The notes: generated from the sequence alone by a model not told the origin. Positions 9,812 through 18,661 are shown, numbered from the stretch's first letter. The stretch: 64,000 nt of DNA from Streptomyces rubrogriseus (GCF_027947575.1 NZ_CP116256.1:3224001-3288000), one strand, 5' to 3'. Made by a program: numbers and translations.

Positions 9812-11023
9812 CTACTTGCTGAGCCAGAGGTCGGGGCCGAACACCTCGTAGTGGATGGCCCTGGGGCTCAGCCCGTGGGCGAGCAGGTCGGTGCGGACGG
9901 CCTTCATGAAGGACAGCGGCCCGCACAGGAACGCGGTGGTGCCGGGGTCCGGGGACAGGACGGTGAGGTCCGCCCAGCCCTCGTTGACGTGGTCCGCCGA
10001 CGCGTCCGGGTGGTTCGCGGTGTCCTCGTACCACAGGTGCAGCGAGGCGTTGGGCAGCCGCTCGACGAGAGCGGTGAGTTCCAGCCGGTGAGCGTGGTGG
10101 GCGGGGGAGCGGTCGGCGTGGACGACGGTCACCGGACGGTCGGGCGCCGAGGTGGCCAGATGCTCCAGCATGGCGAGCATGGGGGTGACACCGATGCCCG
10201 CGGAGGCCAGCAGGAGCGGACCGTCACCCTCGGGCAGCAGGAGGTCGCCGAAGGGAAGGGACACCCGCAGGACGTCACCGGGGCGGGCGTGGGTGTGCAG
10301 CCACGTGGAGACCTCCCCGTCCGGCACGTGCTCGTCCAGGGAGCGCTCGCGCTTCACGGTGAAGCGCCAGGTCCCGGCGCCGGGGGCGCTGGAGAGGCTG
10401 TACTGCCGTATCTGGTGTGCTCCGTCCGGCAGTTCGGCCCGCACGCTGACGTACTGGCCGGGGACGAAGGGGCGGGTGGGCGTGCCGTCGGCGGGGCGCA
10501 GGACGAAGGAGGCCGTGTCAGGGGTCTCCTCTTGGCGTCCGACGATCTCCATGTTCTGCCAGACGGAGCCGTCCTCGACGTCGGCCCGGGCGTAAAGACG
10601 CGCCTCCATGGCGATGAGGGCGTTCGCCATGAGCCAGTACACCTCGTCCCAGGCGGCCGCCACCGCCGGGGTCACGGCGTCGCCCAGCACCTCCGCGACG
10701 GCCGCAAGGAGGTGGCGTCCGACGAGGGTGTACTGGTCGGACGTGATGCCCAGGGACGCGTGCTTGTTCGCGATGCGGCCGAGTACGGCGTCGGGGCGCT
10801 CGTCCGGGTGTTTCACGAGTGCGGTCGCGAAGGCGGCGACGGCACCGGCCAGCGCCTCGCGCTGGACGCCGCTGGCCTGGTTCGCGCGGTTGAACAGGTC
10901 GCGCAGAAGTTCGGGCCGCTCCTCGAACATGCGGCGGTAGAACAGGTCGGTGATCGTGCCGAGGGAGGCTCCGACGGCGGGGAGCGTGTCGCGGACGATC
11001 AGGGCCGACTGACTGGAGAGCAT
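9812..11023 (-). CDS. hmp: Flavohaemoglobin (nitric oxide dioxygenase)
   Basis: Protein of 403 residues with the full flavohaemoglobin layout: globin domain (about 1-135), FAD-binding ferredoxin-reductase domain (about 150-255, RQYSLSS motif) and NAD-binding domain (about 260-403, GVTPMLAML and a final VFGPDLW). B10 tyrosine Y29 and a proximal histidine H88 in IANKHASLGI match the catalytic haem pocket. It converts nitric oxide to nitrate in the cytoplasm using O2 and NAD(P)H. The ATG follows GGAGTTGAC. The longer upstream open frame is non-family sequence. About 100 bases upstream is a CGTCACA-N15-CGGTC element, so it probably joins the clustered stress regulon. An NsrR site would be expected in this genus, but I could not identify one securely. 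Confidence 0.93.
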   Translation of the reverse strand: MLSSQSALIVRDTLPAVGASLGTITDLFYRRMFEERPELLRDLFNRANQASGVQREALAGAVAAFATALVKHPDERPDAVLGRIANKHASLGITSDQYTLVGRHLLAAVAEVLGDAVTPAVAAAWDEVYWLMANALIAMEARLYARADVEDGSVWQNMEIVGRQEETPDTASFVLRPADGTPTRPFVPGQYVSVRAELPDGAHQIRQYSLSSAPGAGTWRFTVKRERSLDEHVPDGEVSTWLHTHARPGDVLRVSLPFGDLLLPEGDGPLLLASAGIGVTPMLAMLEHLATSAPDRPVTVVHADRSPAHHAHRLELTALVERLPNASLHLWYEDTANHPDASADHVNEGWADLTVLSPDPGTTAFLCGPLSFMKAVRTDLLAHGLSPRAIHYEVFGPDLWLSK

Positions 11024-11103
11024 GTCAACTCCAAACTGGGATCTCAGATGCTTGTTATCCGACGTGTCGCGGACCGGCTGTGCGGCCCGTCTTCTCAGTG
11101 AGA

Positions 11104-11130
11104 GACCGGACAGCGGCCGGACTTGTGACG
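11104..11130 (-). promoter_or_regulatory. ECF41-like promoter (hmp)
   Basis: Minus strand CGTCACA, 15 bases, CGGTC then T: one mismatch in the heptamer, perfect -10 part. It lies about 81 bases upstream of the flavohaemoglobin ATG. Confidence 0.55.
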
Positions 11131-11189
11131 CCTTGTCAGAAACCGGCCGCTGACGGACGACGGGAAAGCGGGAAGACCGGGCGCCGGAG

Positions 11190-12137
11190 CTACGAGTTCC
11201 GAGGCCCGCGGACGACTCCGTGGGCATGGAGGAACGCGAGGACGGAGGCGTCGAACCGTGCGGGCTGCTCGAGGTGCACGAGGTGTCCGGCCTCTTCCAG
11301 GACCGCCAACTCGGCTTTGTCCAAGCCCTCGTGCAGCAGGGTGGCCCATCGCGGCCCGCAGATGAAGTCGTGGCGGCCCGCCAGGACCAGGGCCGGTGGG
11401 GTGAGGAGGGGCAGTTCGTCCCGGACGTCGAAGGGGGACTCCTCCCCCAGGGAGGGGGCCGCGTACATGCGCAGAGTCCGACGAGCCGGCGCGAACTCGG
11501 CTTCTCTGCCCCAGTAGTCGTAGAGATAGGCCGGCATCAGTGTGCGCAGGACGGCGGTGGCGCCGTCGTCGTCCAGCAGGCCGAGACGCGTGGTGAGGGT
11601 GGCGGTGTAGTCCGCGACCTCCGGATGGTCCTCGACGTGGTTCTTCACGAACCGCTCCATGGCGGTGACTGCCGCAGACCAGAACTCCTCGTCCGCGACC
11701 GGTGAGGTGTCGTAGAGAACGAGGGCAGTGACCTGTGCGGGATGGTCGAGGGCGTACCGCTGGGCCACGAAACCACCGTGGGAGTGACCGAGCAGGGCGA
11801 ACCGCGGCACGTTCAGGTGCTGGACCACGGCGTGCAGGAAGTGCGCGTACGTGGCCACCGTGTAGTCGCGCGGATCGGGGAGCCGACCGGAGTCGCCCGT
11901 GCCGACCGGTTCGACGTAGACCATGGTCAAGGAGTCCTCGAGACCGGGCATGCGCAGGTACTCCCAGCCGATGCCCGGCCCGCCCGAATGAGCGAGACAC
12001 ACGGGGCCCGAGCCTGCAACGTGGTAGCGCAGTTCGACGCGGGCGAGACCATGTGGAACGGTGATCGTGTGCGTGCCGGGAGACAGGGGGGCGGACGGAT
12101 CTTCGGGTGTGCGCGGGAGAACCCCCGGCCGATGCAT
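11190..12137 (-). CDS. Alpha/beta hydrolase (proline iminopeptidase-like)
   Basis: Cytoplasmic alpha/beta hydrolase of about 315 residues. It has an SGGPG oxyanion motif related to the HGGPG of prolyl iminopeptidases and a nucleophile elbow GHSHGG near residue 115. A late Asp (GRHDFI) and a late His (AGHLVHLEQP) complete the triad. No signal peptide is seen. The substrate is unknown; hydrolysis of a small amide, ester or epoxide is possible. Starts considered are ATG 12137 and GTG 12146 (GGGA upstream); both give the same family protein. It is read in the same direction as hmp, about 165 bases upstream of it. No copy of the TGTCACA-type promoter precedes it. Confidence 0.85.
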   Translation of the reverse strand: MHRPGVLPRTPEDPSAPLSPGTHTITVPHGLARVELRYHVAGSGPVCLAHSGGPGIGWEYLRMPGLEDSLTMVYVEPVGTGDSGRLPDPRDYTVATYAHFLHAVVQHLNVPRFALLGHSHGGFVAQRYALDHPAQVTALVLYDTSPVADEEFWSAAVTAMERFVKNHVEDHPEVADYTATLTTRLGLLDDDGATAVLRTLMPAYLYDYWGREAEFAPARRTLRMYAAPSLGEESPFDVRDELPLLTPPALVLAGRHDFICGPRWATLLHEGLDKAELAVLEEAGHLVHLEQPARFDASVLAFLHAHGVVRGPRNS

Positions 12138-12384
12138 GTGCTTCACGTCGTCCCATGATCCGTGAGGGGCGACTACCTCGCAAGGCACAACACAACGAGT
12201 GATCACACTGTTATGCACTGCGTCGTGGTCGAGTGGTGCCTCGCTGTCCCCTCTCTCGCGAGCGAGAGATACGATGCTGTGACACGATCTGCCGCACGCC
12301 CGGGCGCCACCACGGTGGCCTCCCGCGAGGCGGTGGCCGCGGCGTCGTGGGCATGAGGCGGCACACCAATGGCTGGAGCACTCC

Positions 12385-12729
12385 ATGGATGCGAAGGACG
12401 AGGCCGAGCGCGGCCTGACGGTCATTCAGGACTACCTGTACTGGGACTCCCACCGCCGAGCCGCTCACCGCCGCGCGGTGGAGTTCGCCGCACATGTGCC
12501 CGGACTCAGCGAAGAACAGAAGACCGACCTGGAGTGGTGGTACGTCGAGGAGCAGATCAGGGTCTCCCGCGCCATCGCCCATCACCTCACCGAGCAGATC
12601 ACGACGGTGGAAGCGCGGCACACCAGACGCTACGCCCGGCTGCGCCGGATGTCCCGCGTGGCCCTGGCCGTGCTCGCGGCGACCGTGATCGTCCTGCTCG
12701 TCTCCCTCGTCCTGGTGGCGGCGGGCTGA
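12385..12729 (+). CDS. Small C-terminally anchored membrane protein (paralogue A)
   Basis: Protein of 114 residues of unknown function. An N-terminal helical, charged stretch (about 1-90) contains LSEEQKTDLEWWYVEEQ near residues 42-58 and is followed by one membrane span near residues 91-112 (leucine/valine-rich, ends VAAG). It is clearly related to the product of 49505-49846: both share the pattern LYxxxHxxAxxRR, DLExWYxEEQ, HxxExI and a C-terminal span. The topology suggests a tail-anchored protein with its N-terminus in the cytoplasm. It lies between an alpha/beta hydrolase gene and a convergent MarR gene, about 25 bases from the latter's stop. Confidence 0.75.
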   Translation: MDAKDEAERGLTVIQDYLYWDSHRRAAHRRAVEFAAHVPGLSEEQKTDLEWWYVEEQIRVSRAIAHHLTEQITTVEARHTRRYARLRRMSRVALAVLAATVIVLLVSLVLVAAG

Positions 12730-12757
12730 GCGGCTCGGCCCCACCGCACCCGCCCGC

Positions 12758-13348
12758 TCACTCCGACGCCTCCAGGACGAGCAGCAGTTTGCGCAACGCG
12801 TCGACGACGACGCCCCGCTCCCGCGCGTCGAGCACGGACAGCAGCTCACGCTCCACAGCCAGGTGGCCCTCCAGCCGGCGGTCGAACTCCTCCCGCCCCT
12901 GCACCGTCAGACTGACCAGCGAGCGCCGCCGATCGTCGGGTGACGCGGTCCGGACGATCCAGCCGTCACGCTCCAGCCGGTTGAGGCGGCCGCTGAGACC
13001 GGCGGACGAGACCACGAGGTGCCGCATCAGTTGCCCCGGCGTCAGGGCGTGCCCGGGAGCCGCCCGGCGCAGGGTCTGCAGCAGATCGAAGTCCCCGACA
13101 TTGGTGATGGTCCTGCCGGGCTGACGGCGCAGCCGCTCCTCGAACAGTTCCTCGGCCAGGCGAGCCGCGCGCAGCAGTCGCGCGACCACCTCGCTGGAGG
13201 AGACGTCCACGCTCGGTCGGTGTTCCGCCCACTGGCGCAGCACGGCATCCACACTGTCCCCACGATCCGGAAACGGTTCGACCGCGGACCGCGGCGCGGG
13301 CTCCTCCGCCGAGGGGGAGGGGTACGGAGACACGCACGGGTCGTTCAC
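12758..13348 (-). CDS. MarR-family transcriptional regulator
   Basis: Protein of 196 residues with a MarR-type winged helix. A disordered, proline-rich N-terminus (about 1-35) is followed by a dimerisation helix, the HTH (LTPGQLMRHLVVSSAGLSGRLNRLE near 102-126) and the wing with DxRR (SPDDRRRSLVSLT near 134-146). Such proteins usually repress a neighbouring gene and let go on binding phenols or after thiol oxidation. No cysteine is obvious, so ligand binding is the likelier mode. The start is a GTG without a strong ribosome site. The neighbouring small membrane protein gene is a candidate target. Confidence 0.87.
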   Translation of the reverse strand: MNDPCVSPYPSPSAEEPAPRSAVEPFPDRGDSVDAVLRQWAEHRPSVDVSSSEVVARLLRAARLAEELFEERLRRQPGRTITNVGDFDLLQTLRRAAPGHALTPGQLMRHLVVSSAGLSGRLNRLERDGWIVRTASPDDRRRSLVSLTVQGREEFDRRLEGHLAVERELLSVLDARERGVVVDALRKLLLVLEASE

Positions 13349-13640
13349 GACTACCAGTATGGAGCGACGGGTGCGGCTTTTCGTCCAGCCGGTGAGCCAC
13401 TCGCTCTCACACCGTTATGGAGGACGACGGAGACGGCTACAACGGTGTCTTGGGAGCGTGTGAAAATGAGGTAGACTGTGCACAGTGTTCGCGGCGTTGG
13501 GTCGGACAACCCCACACACGGCGCCGGGAACGCTCCTCTGCCACTTAGAGCCTGGCAGGGGTACTGTGCCCCGGGCGCCCACCGATCCCCCGCGAGTCGG
13601 CGTCCGGGGCCGGTCTCGTTGGCCGGAGGGACGGCCGGGA

Positions 13641-14132
13641 TCATCCGGCGCGGTAGAGACCTCGACCGCTGCGCCGGACCCGTGAGGTGCCGACGAGCCG
13701 GTCGAGCGTGCTGCGGACGGCGTTGATGCTGCCGCTGTCAGTGGCCCGTCCCAAGGCCACCGCCACGTCCCGGGCGCGTACGTCGGCGTCGCCGACCTGC
13801 GCGAAGTACTCCAGGATCTGTTCGGTCAGCCTGCCGTACGTGCGCTCCGTGCCGGCTCTCCTCCGGGTCGCGGCCCGCGCCGGACCTGTGACACGGCGCC
13901 GAGCAGCGCTGCCGGCGGTCTCGGGCGCGGCCTCGGAGGCGGTTGCCGCCGCGGGGGACGCCATGACGACTTCCAGAGCCCCCAGTGCCCGTTGCACGGT
14001 GTCGAGATGAGCGACGACGGCAGCCAGCTCCCTTTCCAGTGCCCGCCTCTGCAGCTCCAGACGGCTGAGATCGGCCTGCAGGCTCTCAGCCGTGACTTCG
14101 ATGTCGCGTGTCGAGCGAGATGCCGGAACCAT
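13641..14132 (-). CDS. Coiled-coil/winged-helix protein (paralogue A)
   Basis: Protein of about 163 residues of unrecognised family. An N-terminal coiled coil (about 12-55, heptad-like LQADLSRLELQRRALERELA) is followed by an alanine-rich linker. The C-terminal winged-helix-like domain (about 98-163: LTEQILEYFA ... RARDVAVALG ... NAVRSTLDRLV ... GRGLYRAG) resembles DNA-binding domains that test a sequence through a wing. It is highly similar in both domains to the product of 17653-18207. The ATG follows GAAGGAAAAC. It probably forms a coiled-coil dimer that binds DNA; the targets are unknown. It sits immediately downstream of an ECF41-type gene on the same strand. Confidence 0.75.
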   Translation of the reverse strand: MVPASRSTRDIEVTAESLQADLSRLELQRRALERELAAVVAHLDTVQRALGALEVVMASPAAATASEAAPETAGSAARRRVTGPARAATRRRAGTERTYGRLTEQILEYFAQVGDADVRARDVAVALGRATDSGSINAVRSTLDRLVGTSRVRRSGRGLYRAG

Positions 14133-14318
14133 GTTTTCCTTCAAGGAGTGCTGGAACGTGGCCGTCGGAAGGATCCCAATGTCACCGTGATGAAGATGTG
14201 GTGGCGATTCGATGGAAGCCCACCCCGGCAATTGTTGCCACTGACACGTGGAAAGCGCAACGGGTGAGCGCACCTTGGGCACCGAGTCCCCCGGCGATGG
14301 CACCTTCCGGCCGCCTCC

Positions 14319-15221
14319 TCAGACGTGCCGGACCGCTCCGTGTCCGTCGGCGGGCGGCTGGGGGCGGTTCCACCCGCGCAGCTTGTCGGGGTTCAGGACG
14401 GCCCACACGTGTGTGACGCGCTGGTCGGAGATGTCGAAGCTGATGACGGCGGCGACCTGGTCGTGGTGGCGCACGACGATCGCGGTGCGACCGTTGGCCG
14501 CCTGGAGGTGGAGGACGGTGCGGGGGCGGGGGGCGAGGAGCGTGAGGAGGGTCCGGGCGACGTGCTGGTCGCCGTGCACCGGCCTGGTCAGAGCACGGAT
14601 CTTGCCTCCGCCGTCGAAGAACGCGATGGCGCGCCGAGACAGCAGGGACACCAGAGGCCGCGCGTCGTTGAGTACGCAGGCCTGCCGGACGGCGCGGACG
14701 ATTCGGTCGTGCTGGTCCGACGGGGTGGGACGCGCGCCGTCGGCACGCAGGCTGCGGCGGGCGCTCTCGGCCAGCTCGGCGCACTCGTGCGGGGTCCGCC
14801 CGACGATGTCGGCGACCGTCCGAGGGGGCATGGCGAAGACGTCGTTGAGCACGAAGGCAGCCCGTTCGGACGGGGAGAGGGCGTCCAGCGCGTTGAGCAG
14901 GACGTCGCTGACCTCCTCCGACAGAGCCCGGCAGGGCTCGATGCCGATGCCCCCGCCCGTCTCGCCCGATCCCGGCAGTCGGCGTGCGGGTGCGGACAGG
15001 CGCGCCAGACAGATGGCGCCCGTGCTCTTGGTCAGCCAGACACGCGGATCGCCGATGCCCGACCGCTCGGCGTCGGTCAGGCCGTACCACCGCCGATAGG
15101 TCTCGGTGACCGCTTCTTCGGCCGTCGGCCCGGTGCCCAGCATCCAGCGAGCCACGTCGATCAGATGCTGTCGCTCGTCCAGCAGCTCCGCGAGCGGTGT
15201 CGTGTCACCGGTCCCACCCAT
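14319..15221 (-). CDS. ECF41-type sigma factor with DGGGK/NPDKL domain
   Basis: Sigma-like protein of about 300 residues. Region 2 is at about 10-80 and region 4 at about 112-160, with an intact helix-turn-helix (PPRTVADIVGRTPHECAELAESARRSLR). A fused SnoaL-like C-terminal domain carries the ECF41 signatures DGGGK (about 203-207) and NPDKL (about 277-281). The WLPEP linker of the SigJ proteins in this window is absent. In ECF41 proteins the fused domain replaces an anti-sigma factor. Two TGTCACA copies lie upstream on the coding strand, one (15292-15318) with the exact N15-CGGTC arrangement, so it may be autoregulated. It is paralogous to 19089-19973 but, unlike that one, keeps a normal region 4. 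It is the best candidate here for the regulon's sigma factor. Confidence 0.85.
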   Translation of the reverse strand: MGGTGDTTPLAELLDERQHLIDVARWMLGTGPTAEEAVTETYRRWYGLTDAERSGIGDPRVWLTKSTGAICLARLSAPARRLPGSGETGGGIGIEPCRALSEEVSDVLLNALDALSPSERAAFVLNDVFAMPPRTVADIVGRTPHECAELAESARRSLRADGARPTPSDQHDRIVRAVRQACVLNDARPLVSLLSRRAIAFFDGGGKIRALTRPVHGDQHVARTLLTLLAPRPRTVLHLQAANGRTAIVVRHHDQVAAVISFDISDQRVTHVWAVLNPDKLRGWNRPQPPADGHGAVRHV

Positions 15222-15291
15222 GAGGTGTCCTTCCTCTGCCGGCACCACAACGCCACCACCGCGGTCGGCTGGCCGTGCCCTCGGCAGAGCA

Positions 15292-15318
15292 GACCGCGCA
15301 AGCACGGATCATGTGACA
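15292..15318 (-). promoter_or_regulatory. ECF41-like promoter (sigma gene 14319-15221)
   Basis: Minus strand TGTCACA, 15 bases, CGGTC then T: perfect match, about 70 bases upstream of the sigma factor ATG. A second TGTCACA (15358-15364) follows with CGTC at 17-base spacing (15337-15340). Confidence 0.7.
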
Positions 15319-15419
15319 CCTGGAGACGGCGGCAGAGACGAAAGGTCGATTAAACCGTGTGACACCATGAGATGTCGCCGACCGCACGCGACCTCGCCCC
15401 GCCGACGAAAGGGTTCACC

Positions 15420-16154
15420 ATGCCCGCGATCCTGATCCACGGAGTCCCCGACACCCACCATGTGTGGGACGGTGTGCGCCGTCATCTGACCAGATCCGAC
15501 GTGGAAGCCTGGGACCTGCCCGGCTTCGGCGCCGAGCGCCCCGCCGGCTTCGGTTCCACCAAGGAGGAGTACGTCGACTGGCTCGTGCGGCGACTGGAGC
15601 GGGTCGGTGAGCCGGTGGACCTGGTCGGGCACGACTGGGGTTGCATCCTCACCCTCCGCGTCGCCTCCCTGCGTCCCGACCTCGTCCGTACCTGGGCCGG
15701 GGGCAACGGGCCGGTCAACGCCGGATACGTCTGGCATCCGCTGGCCAGGATCTGGCAGGACCGGGTCCAGGGAGACCGGTACATGGCCGAACTGCGTGCC
15801 GAGCCCTTCGCGGAGGAGGTGGCGGCCGGCTTCGAGGTACCCCTCCGTCTTGCCAGGGAGATGGCGAGCCGCGTGGACGAGCCGATGAAGGACGCGGTGC
15901 TCAGGCTGTACAGGTCGGCGCTCACCATGGGAGCGGAGTGGGAGCCGGAGCTGTCCGCGGTGTCTGCGCCGTGCGTCGTCTTCTGGGGAGCCCGGGATCC
16001 CGCCTGCCAGATCGAGTTCGGACGCCGGCTGGGTGACTCCCTGCACTCCAGTGAGGTGGTCGAGATGGACTGCAACCACTGGCCGGTGCTCCAGCGCCCG
16101 GCGGAGGTCGCGGAGATCCTGGAGAAGCACTGGAGCGCGCACGCCGCCGCCTGA
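15420..16154 (+). CDS. Alpha/beta hydrolase
   Basis: Alpha/beta-fold hydrolase of about 244 residues. HGVPDT near residues 6-11 forms the oxyanion loop, GHDWGC near residue 82 is a nucleophile elbow carrying Asp (haloalkane dehalogenase or epoxide hydrolase style) in place of Ser, and there are a late Asp in WGARDPA and a His in CNHWPV. The HDWG elbow points to an epoxide- or halide-cleaving member rather than an esterase. ATG 15420 follows GAAAGGG; an upstream ATG at 15372 lacks a ribosome site. It is divergent from the ECF41-type sigma gene and followed by the NDH-2-like gene, which has its own promoter element. Confidence 0.87.
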   Translation: MPAILIHGVPDTHHVWDGVRRHLTRSDVEAWDLPGFGAERPAGFGSTKEEYVDWLVRRLERVGEPVDLVGHDWGCILTLRVASLRPDLVRTWAGGNGPVNAGYVWHPLARIWQDRVQGDRYMAELRAEPFAEEVAAGFEVPLRLAREMASRVDEPMKDAVLRLYRSALTMGAEWEPELSAVSAPCVVFWGARDPACQIEFGRRLGDSLHSSEVVEMDCNHWPVLQRPAEVAEILEKHWSAHAAA

Positions 16155-16189
16155 GGTGCGGGCGGGCCCGCCAGGACCGGACCCGGTGC

Positions 16190-16216
16190 TGTCACACGGA
16201 GCGGTGCCGACCGGTC
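16190..16216 (+). promoter_or_regulatory. ECF41-like promoter (NDH-2-like gene)
   Basis: Plus strand TGTCACA, 15 bases, CGGTC then T: perfect match, 34 bases upstream of the GTG start at 16251. Confidence 0.7.
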
Positions 16217-16250
16217 TTGAAGGGTGAAACCAAGAGAAACAGAGGACACC

Positions 16251-17618
16251 GTGCGTGAGATCCTGATCGTGGGCGGCGGTTACGCGGGCTTCTACACCGC
16301 GTGGGGCTTGGAGAAGAAGTTGCGGCGGGACGAAGCGCGGGTCACCGTCGTCGACCCGCGCCCCTACATGACGTACCAACCGTTCCTGCCCGAGGTGGTC
16401 GCCGGGTCGGTGGAGGCCCGTCATGCCGCGGTGTCACTCCGGCGGCACCTGCACCGCACCCGGCTGATCGCGGGTTCGGTCACCGAGGTCCGCAACAGCG
16501 CGCACACGGTGACGGTCCGGCCGGTGTCCGGGCCGGAGTTCGACCTCCACTACGACATCCTGGTGATGACCGCGGGAGCCGTCACACGCACCTTCCCGAT
16601 CCCGGGACTGAGCGACCAGGCGTACGGGCTCAAACACGTCGAGGAGGCCGTGGCGATCCGCGACCGGCTGCTCACCTCCTTCGACCGCGCGGCGACCCTG
16701 CCCCACGGGCCCGAACGCCGTCGACTGCTCACCGCCACCGTCGTCGGTGGTGGCTTCTCCGGGGTCGAGGGCTTCGGCGAACTGCTGAGCCTGGCATCCG
16801 CGTTGCTCAAGCACTATCCCGAGATCGGGGCGGACGAACTCGCCTTCCACCTGGTCGAGGCACGGGGGCGCATCCTGCCCGAGGTCACCGACAAGCCGGG
16901 GGAGTGGGTGGTGCGCTCGCTGGAGAAGCGGGGTGCGCGGGTGCATCTGAACACCCAGCTCGTCTCCGCGAAGGACGGTCGTGTGGTCCTGTCGGACGGA
17001 TCGGAGTACGACTCGGAGCTGCTCGTGTGGACGGCGGGCAACGCCGCCAACCCGGTCGTGCACAACCACACCGACCTCCCCGTCGACGCACGGGGTCTGC
17101 TGACGGTGCGCGCGGATCTCCGGGTCGGTACGGAGAGCGAGGAAGTGGCCGACGTGTGGGCGGCCGGTGACGACGCCTCCGTGCCCGATCTCGCCGCCGA
17201 CCGGCCGGACGCCCGCACGGTGCCCAACGCCCAGCACGCCGTCCGTCAGGGCAAGCGGCTGGCGAAGAACATCCTGGCAACACTGCGCGGCCGGCCCACC
17301 AAGGAGTACGTGCACCACAGTCTCGGTGTGGTGGCCACCCTCGGGCTGGGCCGTGGCATCTTCCAGTACCGGCGTCTGGTCGTCAAGGGGTTCCCGGCCT
17401 GGCTGATGCACCGCGGCTACCACGTGTTGGCCGTACCGAGCTGGGAGCGCAAGGCACGGGTGTTCGCCGTCTGGGTGACCGCCGCCTTCTTCGGCCGCGA
17501 CGTCATCTCCCTCGCCTCGGTCCAGCACCCGCGGGAGGCCTTCGTCTCCAGCGGCGACCCACGGCGGAGCGGGAAGTCCGCCGACGCCGACGCCGACGCG
17601 GACGCCGTCGCCGGATGA
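16251..17618 (+). CDS. NDH-2-like NAD(P)H dehydrogenase
   Basis: FAD/NAD-binding oxidoreductase of about 455 residues, type II NADH dehydrogenase class. FAD-binding GGGYAGFY is near residues 8-15, a second Rossmann motif VVGGGFSGVEGFGEL near 165-180 and the FAD-closing GDD near 305. The C-terminal part (about 385-440) has amphipathic and hydrophobic helices fitting peripheral membrane attachment. It would pass electrons from NADH to quinone without pumping protons. GTG 16251 is preceded by GAGGA; an earlier GTG at 16224 is also open. The extreme C-terminus is an Ala-Asp dipeptide repeat. It has a perfect copy of the recurrent promoter and could feed the cytochrome b encoded at 34928. Confidence 0.88.
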   Translation: MREILIVGGGYAGFYTAWGLEKKLRRDEARVTVVDPRPYMTYQPFLPEVVAGSVEARHAAVSLRRHLHRTRLIAGSVTEVRNSAHTVTVRPVSGPEFDLHYDILVMTAGAVTRTFPIPGLSDQAYGLKHVEEAVAIRDRLLTSFDRAATLPHGPERRRLLTATVVGGGFSGVEGFGELLSLASALLKHYPEIGADELAFHLVEARGRILPEVTDKPGEWVVRSLEKRGARVHLNTQLVSAKDGRVVLSDGSEYDSELLVWTAGNAANPVVHNHTDLPVDARGLLTVRADLRVGTESEEVADVWAAGDDASVPDLAADRPDARTVPNAQHAVRQGKRLAKNILATLRGRPTKEYVHHSLGVVATLGLGRGIFQYRRLVVKGFPAWLMHRGYHVLAVPSWERKARVFAVWVTAAFFGRDVISLASVQHPREAFVSSGDPRRSGKSADADADADAVAG

Positions 17619-17652
17619 GCCCCCGCGGACCCCGGGGGCACGGCAGGTCGGC

Positions 17653-18207
17653 TCAGCGCTTGGCGGCGCGGTACAGACCGCGGCCCACCCGGCGGACACG
17701 GGACTGGCCGACCAGACGGTCGAGCGTGCTCCGGACCGCGTTGATGCTGCCGCTGTCGGTGTCGCGGCCCAGCGCGGACGCCACGTCCCTGGCACGGACG
17801 TCGGTGTTTCCGGCGTCCGCGAAGTAGGCCAGGATCTGTTCGGTCAGCTTGCCGTACGCCTTCGAGCCGTCGGCGTCACCGGAGACGGAGCCGTCCTCCG
17901 CACGGTCCGCGTCACCGGCACCGGCACCGTCCTCGACCTCGTCCGCGGACGGCACGGGTGCGGGCGCCGCCGTCGCAGGCACCTCCGCGACCACGTCCGC
18001 CGGACGGGCCGCCGGGGCCGGGGGAACGGACTCCGGCATGAGGGCTTGCAGAGCACTGAGGGCCCGTTGTACGGAGCCGAGGTGAGCGGTGACCGCGGCC
18101 AGTTCCCGCTCCAGTGCCTGCTTCTGGATCTCCAGCCGCGCCAGGTCCTCCTGGAGGCCCTCGGCGGTGATCTCGATGTTGCGAGCCTTGGGGGTCACGG
18201 AGACCAT
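17653..18207 (-). CDS. Coiled-coil/winged-helix protein (paralogue B)
   Basis: Protein of 184 residues, the second copy of the architecture seen at 13641-14132. The N-terminal coiled coil spans about 12-55 (EGLQEDLARLEIQKQALERELAA). A long acidic/proline linker with Asp-Ala-Gly runs from about 65 to 120. The winged-helix-like C-terminus is at about 122-184 (KLTEQILAYFADAG ... VRARDVASALG ... INAVRSTLDRLVG). The last 65 residues are almost identical to those of paralogue A, so they should recognise the same DNA or partner, while the linkers differ fully. The ATG follows GAGAGGA. It converges on the NDH-2-like gene and lies downstream of a small coiled-coil gene in the same direction. I do not recognise a named family. 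Confidence 0.75.
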   Translation of the reverse strand: MVSVTPKARNIEITAEGLQEDLARLEIQKQALERELAAVTAHLGSVQRALSALQALMPESVPPAPAARPADVVAEVPATAAPAPVPSADEVEDGAGAGDADRAEDGSVSGDADGSKAYGKLTEQILAYFADAGNTDVRARDVASALGRDTDSGSINAVRSTLDRLVGQSRVRRVGRGLYRAAKR

Positions 18208-18400
18208 GCGTTCCTCTCGTTCTCACCCCTCGTTCTGGCGGGGCCGCCCGATGCGGGCTCCGTCACTCGGCCCGGCACCGGGGGCAGGATACCCGTACTG
18301 CCGGGAAACGGCTCACGTCGGGCGGCGAGCGAGGCGGACCGGCGACGCGACGAACACGATGTGCGTCGCGACGCGCCACCGGGCCCGCGCGTCCGCTGTG

Positions 18401-18661
18401 TCAGGCACGGCCCCGCTTCGACCGGTCGGGCCCGGTGCGGCTCGCCCGCTCCTCGGGCGGCTCGGGCGTCTCGCCGTCGGTGGGCCCGGTCGCCGGGCGC
18501 TGCAGTCGCCGCAGGGTCTCGGAGACCGCGTCGATGCGTGCGTCCACCGAGTCGATCGCCTCTCGGAGCAGGCTCAACCGCCCTTCGAGCAGGGCGGCCT
18601 CCGCCGCCAGTGACGCGGTGGCGGCGGCGGGATCGATCTGCCGGTCAGTGCTTCGGGACAT
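18401..18661 (-). CDS. Small coiled-coil protein
   Basis: Protein of 86 residues. A single helix rich in Ala, Leu, Glu and Arg spans about 10-55 (heptad-like LEGRLSLLREAIDSVDARIDAVSETLRRL), followed by a polar Pro/Glu/Arg tail. It has no enzymatic motif. The coiled coil resembles the N-terminal part of the neighbouring coiled-coil/winged-helix proteins, so it may pair with them. The ATG follows GGAAGGACC. A perfect TGTCACA-N15-CGGTC element ends about 56 bases upstream, which supports the gene being real. Confidence 0.68.
   Translation of the reverse strand: MSRSTDRQIDPAAATASLAAEAALLEGRLSLLREAIDSVDARIDAVSETLRRLQRPATGPTDGETPEPPEERASRTGPDRSKRGRA

Noticed and set aside
11030..11065. Possible NsrR-type operator upstream of hmp
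   Set aside because: An ATCT/AGAT dyad is present, but it does not match the operator well enough to be called.
15337..15364. Second TGTCACA before the ECF41-type gene, with CGTC at 17-base spacing
   Set aside because: Spacing differs from the fixed 15 bases of all others; mentioned but not counted as a site.
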